Origin: DASUFI01 sp036274635
GTDB taxonomy: Bacteria > Planctomycetota > B15-G4
Direction: 5' to 3'
Assembly (NCBI GenBank): GCA_036274635.1
Contig: DASUFI010000233.1
Location: 1-19,387 of the forward strand
DNA length: 19,387 nt
Shown here: piece by piece, positions 16,146-19,387 of the stretch
Numbering within the stretch: the stretch's first letter is position 1
Layout: the number at the start of each line of letters is the position of its first letter
Notes under the pieces: generated by a model
What the model saw: the letters and a program-made list of their open reading frames with translations, nothing else
Told to the model about the DNA's origin: nothing
The model's database searches: none
Position numbers and translations under genes: made by a program

Positions 16146-16150
16146 GGGAG
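16146..16150 (+). promoter_or_regulatory. Shine-Dalgarno site for the GTG start of the OsmC-family gene
   Basis: GGGAG lies seven bases upstream of GTG 16158. No in-frame ATG exists near the expected N-terminus, so the GTG start is accepted. Confidence 0.6.
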
Positions 16151-16157
16151 ACCCGAC

Positions 16158-16568
16158 GTGGTTCGCATCGATGTCCGCTACGAGGGCGGCCTGCGCACGC
16201 GCGCGGTGCACGGGCCGTCCGGCACCGAGCTGATCACCGACGCGCCCGTCGACAACCGCGGCCTGGGGCGCTCCTTCTCGCCCACCGACCTGCTGGGAAC
16301 GGCCATCGGCACCTGCATGCTGACGCTCATGGGCATCGCGGCGCAGGATCGCGGCCTCGAGCTCGCCGGCGCCAGTGCCAGCGTGGAGAAGCACATGGTG
16401 GCCACGCCGCGGCGACGCATCGGGCGCCTCGTCGTGGAGATCGTGGTGCCGCAGGATCCCGGGCCCGACGGGCGGCGCGTGCTGGAGGCCGCCGCGCGCG
16501 GCTGCCCGGTGTCGGCCAGCCTCGCGCCGGAGGTGGCCGTCGAGCTCACCTTCCGCTGGGGGGCGTGA
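16158..16568 (+). CDS. OsmC family (peroxiredoxin-like) protein
   Basis: The product has 136 residues from GTG 16158, a normal OsmC/Ohr length. The two redox cysteines are Cys53 (AIGTCMLTLMGIAA, at the start of the long central helix) and Cys116 (ARGCPVSASL). SFSPTDLLGTAIGTC is the family hallmark. Members reduce organic hydroperoxides with a peroxidatic and a resolving Cys; this one resembles the broader YhfA/OsmC-like group more than Ohr, so the exact substrate is open. It is cytoplasmic, with no signal peptide. It is divergent from rarA. Its last 23 bases overlap the 3' end of the convergent membrane-protein gene. Confidence 0.93.
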   Translation: MVRIDVRYEGGLRTRAVHGPSGTELITDAPVDNRGLGRSFSPTDLLGTAIGTCMLTLMGIAAQDRGLELAGASASVEKHMVATPRRRIGRLVVEIVVPQDPGPDGRRVLEAAARGCPVSASLAPEVAVELTFRWGA

Positions 16569-18114
16569 CCGGCGCCCCCTCGGCGGCCTTCGGCACCAGC
16601 CGGAAGATGTTGGGCACGGGCGTCGGCTCGAAGCGGAAGGCCTCCAGCAGCGCCTCGCGCAGCTTGGGGTGCACCGGCGCGAGGCCGCGCGGCGGCGGGT
16701 TCTGGTCCAGGTACACGGGCCGCCCCGCCGCGACCTGCCGCTTCGCGCAGCGCTCCACGGACGTCGGGCTGCAGCGCTCGGCGTCCAGCTCCGCCAGCCC
16801 CGCGCGCTCCACCACGGGGCTCACGTAGGGGCCGAGGTAGACGAAGGTGCGCCCGGGCGCGCTGCCCAGCAGCGGCTCGACCAGCGCCGGATCGCTGGTG
16901 GTGAGGAGCACGGCGTCGGGCTCGAGCACGCCGTCGGCGGCGGCCAGGCTGTCATGCCGGTCGAGGGCCGGCTGCAGCGCCTCGTCGGGCGGACGGTCGC
17001 GCAGCAGCTCCGCGCCGAGCACCGCCGCGGCCAGCAGCGGCGCGAGCGCGGCGCGCTGCGGGCCCAGGCGCTCGGTCACCACCCAGGCGGCGCCCACGCC
17101 GGCGATCGCGGCCACCAGCGGCAGCGTCGGCACCAGGTAGGTCTCCGAGCGAAAGGCGTAGCCCGCGAGGAACAGCGCCTGCGCCGCGACGCCCAGCACG
17201 CCCAGCAGCAGCAGGCGCGCCGCCACAGCTTCCGACTGCCGGCGCCGCCACAGCGCCCACGTGCCGGCCAGCGCCAGCAGCACCACCGCCACCGACTGCA
17301 CCTCGCCCAGGCCCAGCAGCGCGCGCACCAGGATCCAGTCGCCCTCCGCGCCCGGCGCCTTGGGGCTGGCCGTCTCGAAGACATGCGAGAGGCTGAACTG
17401 CCCCGCCGCGTCGAAGCCCCACAGCGGGTAGCCCGTGGCCAGCGGCGAGCCGTAGATCAGCGCGCCGTGCGCCAGCACCACCCCCGCCGCGACGGCCAGC
17501 CCGCCCAGCAGCGCCAGCAGAGAGCGGCCCCGCGGCGCCTCGCGACGCGCGCCCGCGAGGAGCTCGGCCGCCAGCAGCGCGGCCGGGAAGCAGACATTCG
17601 CATAGCGCAGCAGCAGCGACAGGCCCGCCACCAGGCCGGCGACGAACAGCGCGCCCGGCCGGCGCGCCCCCACCCACAAGCACGCTGCCAGCGCCACCGC
17701 CAGCGCGGTCGGCACCTGCGACAGCGTGAGCCGCGCCGTGTCGCGGAAGGCCGCGCACGAGAGCAACAGCAGCAGCGCCGCGAGCCCCGCCGCGCTGCCC
17801 GCCACCCGCCGGGCCAGCGCGTAGACCGCGGCCAGCGTGGCCAAGGCGCACACGAAGACGGCTGCCTGCGCATGCCGCAGGTCGGGGCCCAGCACGACCT
17901 GCGCCAGCGCCCCCAGCGCCGGCAGGCCCGCGGGGTAGATGCCCGGCACGTCCTCGCCCCGCACGGACACCGTGTTGCCGTGGCCCGTGGCCAGCGACAG
18001 CGACTGCGCCGAGTAGGCCAGCATGTCGTAGTAGAGCGGGACGCGCGCGGTCGGCACCCACAGCAAGGCGCCCGCCAGCAGCAGGGCCGCCGCGAGCAGC
18101 AGCCACCCCCTCAA
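16546..18114 (-). CDS. GT-C-type glycosyltransferase-like polytopic membrane protein
   Basis: The product has 522 residues and about ten hydrophobic helices up to residue 400, followed by a soluble C-terminal domain of about 120 residues. After the first helix comes VPLYYDMLAYSAQSLS (Asp30). Together with the GHGNTVSVRGEDVPGIYPAGLPALGAL segment, this resembles the first periplasmic loop of ArnT/PMT-like GT-C enzymes, which transfer sugars from polyprenyl-phosphate donors. The sugar and acceptor are unknown. The start is uncertain. TTG 18114 overlaps the arginase stop as TTGA and begins just before helix 1. The alternative GTG at 18177 would add 21 residues (RARRLGAGQEGHAHARAAPA type) and overlap arginase by 67 bases. 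Neither has a good ribosome site, so translation is probably coupled to arginase. The 3' end overlaps the osmC-like gene by 23 bp. Confidence 0.85.
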   Translation of the reverse strand: MRGWLLLAAALLLAGALLWVPTARVPLYYDMLAYSAQSLSLATGHGNTVSVRGEDVPGIYPAGLPALGALAQVVLGPDLRHAQAAVFVCALATLAAVYALARRVAGSAAGLAALLLLLSCAAFRDTARLTLSQVPTALAVALAACLWVGARRPGALFVAGLVAGLSLLLRYANVCFPAALLAAELLAGARREAPRGRSLLALLGGLAVAAGVVLAHGALIYGSPLATGYPLWGFDAAGQFSLSHVFETASPKAPGAEGDWILVRALLGLGEVQSVAVVLLALAGTWALWRRRQSEAVAARLLLLGVLGVAAQALFLAGYAFRSETYLVPTLPLVAAIAGVGAAWVVTERLGPQRAALAPLLAAAVLGAELLRDRPPDEALQPALDRHDSLAAADGVLEPDAVLLTTSDPALVEPLLGSAPGRTFVYLGPYVSPVVERAGLAELDAERCSPTSVERCAKRQVAAGRPVYLDQNPPPRGLAPVHPKLREALLEAFRFEPTPVPNIFRLVPKAAEGAPVTPPSGR

Positions 18115-19061
18115 CGCCGGCGCGGCCCGTGCGTGGGCATGACCTTCTTGCCCAGCGCCGAGCCGACGAGCTCGCACAGCAGCTGCCCGGTCTGGTTGGC
18201 CACGTCGTGGATCGGGTTCAGCTCCGCAAACTCCATGGAGACGAGGCGCCCGCTGTCGGACACCACCTCCATGAGCAGGTGCGACTCGCGCAGGGACAGT
18301 CCGCCGCGCACCGGCGTGCCCACGCCCGGCGCGACCTCCGGGTCGACCGCGTCCATGTCGAAGGACAGGTGCACGCCCGCCGTGCCGCGCGTGGCGTGCG
18401 CGATGGCCTCCTCGATGACGGCTCCCATGCCGCGCGCGTCCACCTTCATCATCTCGTAGTAGTGGATGCCGCTGCGCAGCACGATCTCGCGCTCGCCCGG
18501 ATCCACCTCGCGGATGCCGATGAGCGCGACGTTGTCCGGATCGATCTTGGGCGAGAAACCGCCCAGGTTCACCAGCTCGGGCGCGCCGTAGCCCATGACC
18601 GAGCCGAGCGGCATGCCGTGGATGTTGCCGCTGGGCGAGGTCTCGGGGGTGTTCATGTCGGCGTGCGCGTCGACCCAGATGAGGCCCAGCTTCTCGCCGC
18701 GCTTGCGGAAGTGGCCCGCGACGCCGGTGATGGTGCCGATGGCCATGCTGTGGTCGCCGCCGATGACCAGCGGCGTCACGCCCTCGTCCATGAGCTTCTC
18801 GACGCGCTGCGCCAGCCGCTCGCAGGCGCGGTGGATCTCCTTCAGGTAGCGGGCCCCCTTGCCCGGGGCCCGCGCCTCGGGCAGCGGCACGCTGATGTCG
18901 CCCCCATCCGAGTAGTCGATGCCCAGTGCCGACACCAGCTGGCCGAGCCCCGCGTAGCGCACCGCCGAAGGTCCCATGTCGACGCCGCGCCGCCCGGCGC
19001 CGAGGTCCATGGGGACCCCGATCATCCGGACGTCCTTGATGGCGGTTTCAGTCGCGGACAT
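18111..19061 (-). CDS. rocF: Arginase (RocF type, ureohydrolase family)
   Basis: The product has 316 residues from ATG 19061, typical for bacterial arginase (about 300). Manganese ligands are all present: His104 (GGDHS), Asp131, His133 and Asp135 (DAHAD), and Asp235 and Asp237 (FDMDAVDP). The N-terminal GVPMDLGAGRRGVDMGPSA, the loop NTPETSPSGNIHGMPL and the segment PGVGTPVRGGLSLRESHL favour arginase over agmatinase. It hydrolyses L-arginine to ornithine and urea in the cytoplasm. The start is chosen from the family N-terminus; an upstream in-frame GTG at 19115 would add 18 unconserved residues. There is no good Shine-Dalgarno, and a six-base-pair GC hairpin (19067-19083) sits five bases before the ATG. 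The membrane-protein gene follows with a four-base overlap. Confidence 0.96.
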   Translation of the reverse strand: MSATETAIKDVRMIGVPMDLGAGRRGVDMGPSAVRYAGLGQLVSALGIDYSDGGDISVPLPEARAPGKGARYLKEIHRACERLAQRVEKLMDEGVTPLVIGGDHSMAIGTITGVAGHFRKRGEKLGLIWVDAHADMNTPETSPSGNIHGMPLGSVMGYGAPELVNLGGFSPKIDPDNVALIGIREVDPGEREIVLRSGIHYYEMMKVDARGMGAVIEEAIAHATRGTAGVHLSFDMDAVDPEVAPGVGTPVRGGLSLRESHLLMEVVSDSGRLVSMEFAELNPIHDVANQTGQLLCELVGSALGKKVMPTHGPRRR

Positions 19062-19086
19062 AGGCTGGCCCGGTGGACGGGCCCCC

Positions 19087-19115
19087 ACTTTAGCCGGGTG
19101 GGCGTCCTGCACCAA
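19087..19115 (-). promoter_or_regulatory. Weak candidate promoter for the arginase gene
   Basis: On the minus strand TTGGTG (19110-19115) and TAAAGT (19087-19092) are 17 bases apart, matching three and four of six consensus positions. This would start transcription about 20 bases before ATG 19061 and place the GC hairpin at the very 5' end of the message. Confidence 0.28.
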
Positions 19116-19134
19116 TCATCGGCACGCGGCGGAT

Positions 19135-19226
19135 GAAACTCGAAACGCCCCCTCGACCTCGCGCTAGGCGATCGGACGCACATGTCCGATCGCCCAGAGG
19201 TCGGTCGAGGGGGCGTTTCGAGTTTC
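19135..19226. repeat. Long imperfect palindrome (92 bp) forming a very stable two-part hairpin
   Basis: The outer arms 19135-19158 and 19203-19226 are perfect inverted repeats of 24 bases. The left arm begins GAAACTCGAAACGCCC and the right arm ends GGGCGTTTCGAGTTTC. Inside them, 19167-19177 and 19184-19194 (GGCGATCGGAC / GTCCGATCGCC) form a second perfect 11-bp stem with a six-base loop GCACAT. The two stems share one dyad axis and are separated by a symmetric eight-base mismatch region in which three positions still pair. It lies about 75 bp upstream of the arginase start, in a gene-free segment. It could be a palindromic mobile repeat (REP/BIME or MITE-like), a terminator of a gene beyond the edge, or a protein-binding site. 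Confidence 0.9.
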
Positions 19227-19387
19227 CCCGCCGCTGTCCAACCCCACGCCCCAGTGCTCCGCGGTCGATAATTATTGGTCGCCGCGACCCGGTCGAGAGG
19301 CGCGGCCAGCAAGGACAGAGCTGCCGACGCGAGCTGTCAGCGAGCCCGGCACGCAGGGACCGGTGGCCGCATCCAGCGATTCGTCCC

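Larger units (their letters stand above)
19062..19387. other. Gene-free region upstream of arginase
   Basis: No convincing coding region is visible on either strand. It contains the arginase leader, the 92-bp palindrome and, at 19267-19276, an AT-rich patch (GATAATTATT, including the palindrome ATAATTAT). That patch stands out in such GC-rich DNA and could be part of a promoter for a gene to the right, although I see no matching -35. The final 110 bases show nothing I recognise. Confidence 0.6.

Noticed and set aside
16375..18459. 694-codon plus-strand open frame opposite the membrane protein and arginase
   Set aside because: It is Arg/Gln/His-rich without domains and lies antisense to a polytopic membrane protein and a well-conserved arginase.
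19022..19312. 96-codon minus-strand open frame covering the palindrome and arginase start
   Set aside because: It has no ribosome site or recognisable motif, would overlap the arginase start out of frame, and spans the hairpin, so it is probably random.
1..19387. CRISPR arrays, tRNA or rRNA genes, insertion sequences and defence systems
   Set aside because: I looked for regular repeats, tRNA T-loop and anticodon-arm patterns, transposase motifs and known defence domains and saw none.

Overview
This is a dense, very GC-rich bacterial window (visibly around 70 % G+C) with twelve protein-coding genes and no RNA gene, CRISPR array, transposase or phage gene that I can support. Two secreted proteins in the centre (a DUF1028 protein and a choice-of-anchor B protein) carry C-terminal beta-rich modules of a kind I associate with large-genome, high-GC Planctomycetota. 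With the many lipoproteins and the absence of Actinobacteria-type signatures, I infer a Planctomycetota or similar Gram-negative bacterium, possibly an uncultured lineage. This is inference from memory of domain architecture, not a database result.

Layout. Positions 1-4909 (minus) hold a tight run: a GTG-started prolyl oligopeptidase lipoprotein, a YdfG-like short-chain dehydrogenase joined to it by a TGATG overlap, then a PHP-type metallohydrolase lipoprotein that runs off the left edge. Divergent from these, 5007-6881 (plus) encodes a DUF885-family zinc peptidase lipoprotein. A hairpin lies between its stop and the stop of the next, convergent gene. Positions 6919-10078 (minus) carry a PilT-type ATPase followed by a membrane CHASE-GGDEF diguanylate cyclase. 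Positions 10170-13486 (minus) carry the two exported beta-rich proteins. Positions 13593-14755 (plus) hold a 6-pyruvoyl-tetrahydropterin synthase-family gene and a pyroglutamyl-peptidase gene overlapping by ATGA. The latter overlaps convergently, by 98 bp, with rarA (14658-16076, minus). Divergent from rarA is an OsmC-family gene (16158-16568, plus), whose end overlaps a GT-C-type membrane protein. That gene is probably co-transcribed with an upstream rocF-type arginase (18111-19061, minus). The last 326 bp hold no gene but contain a long, nearly perfect inverted repeat.

Functional themes. One is peptide and amino-acid breakdown: two envelope peptidases, a cytoplasmic pyroglutamyl peptidase and arginase. 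Another is surface motility and c-di-GMP signalling (PilT-like motor beside a complete cyclase). The remaining genes are housekeeping: replication-fork maintenance (RarA), peroxide defence (OsmC) and pterin metabolism. I see no defence island or obvious new multi-gene system. The points most worth checking are the hairpin element at 19135-19226, the Cys-less pterin synthase homologue with an ExxHGH motif, the secreted DUF1028 protein with Thr at its predicted cleavage site, and the 98-bp antisense overlap of pcp and rarA.
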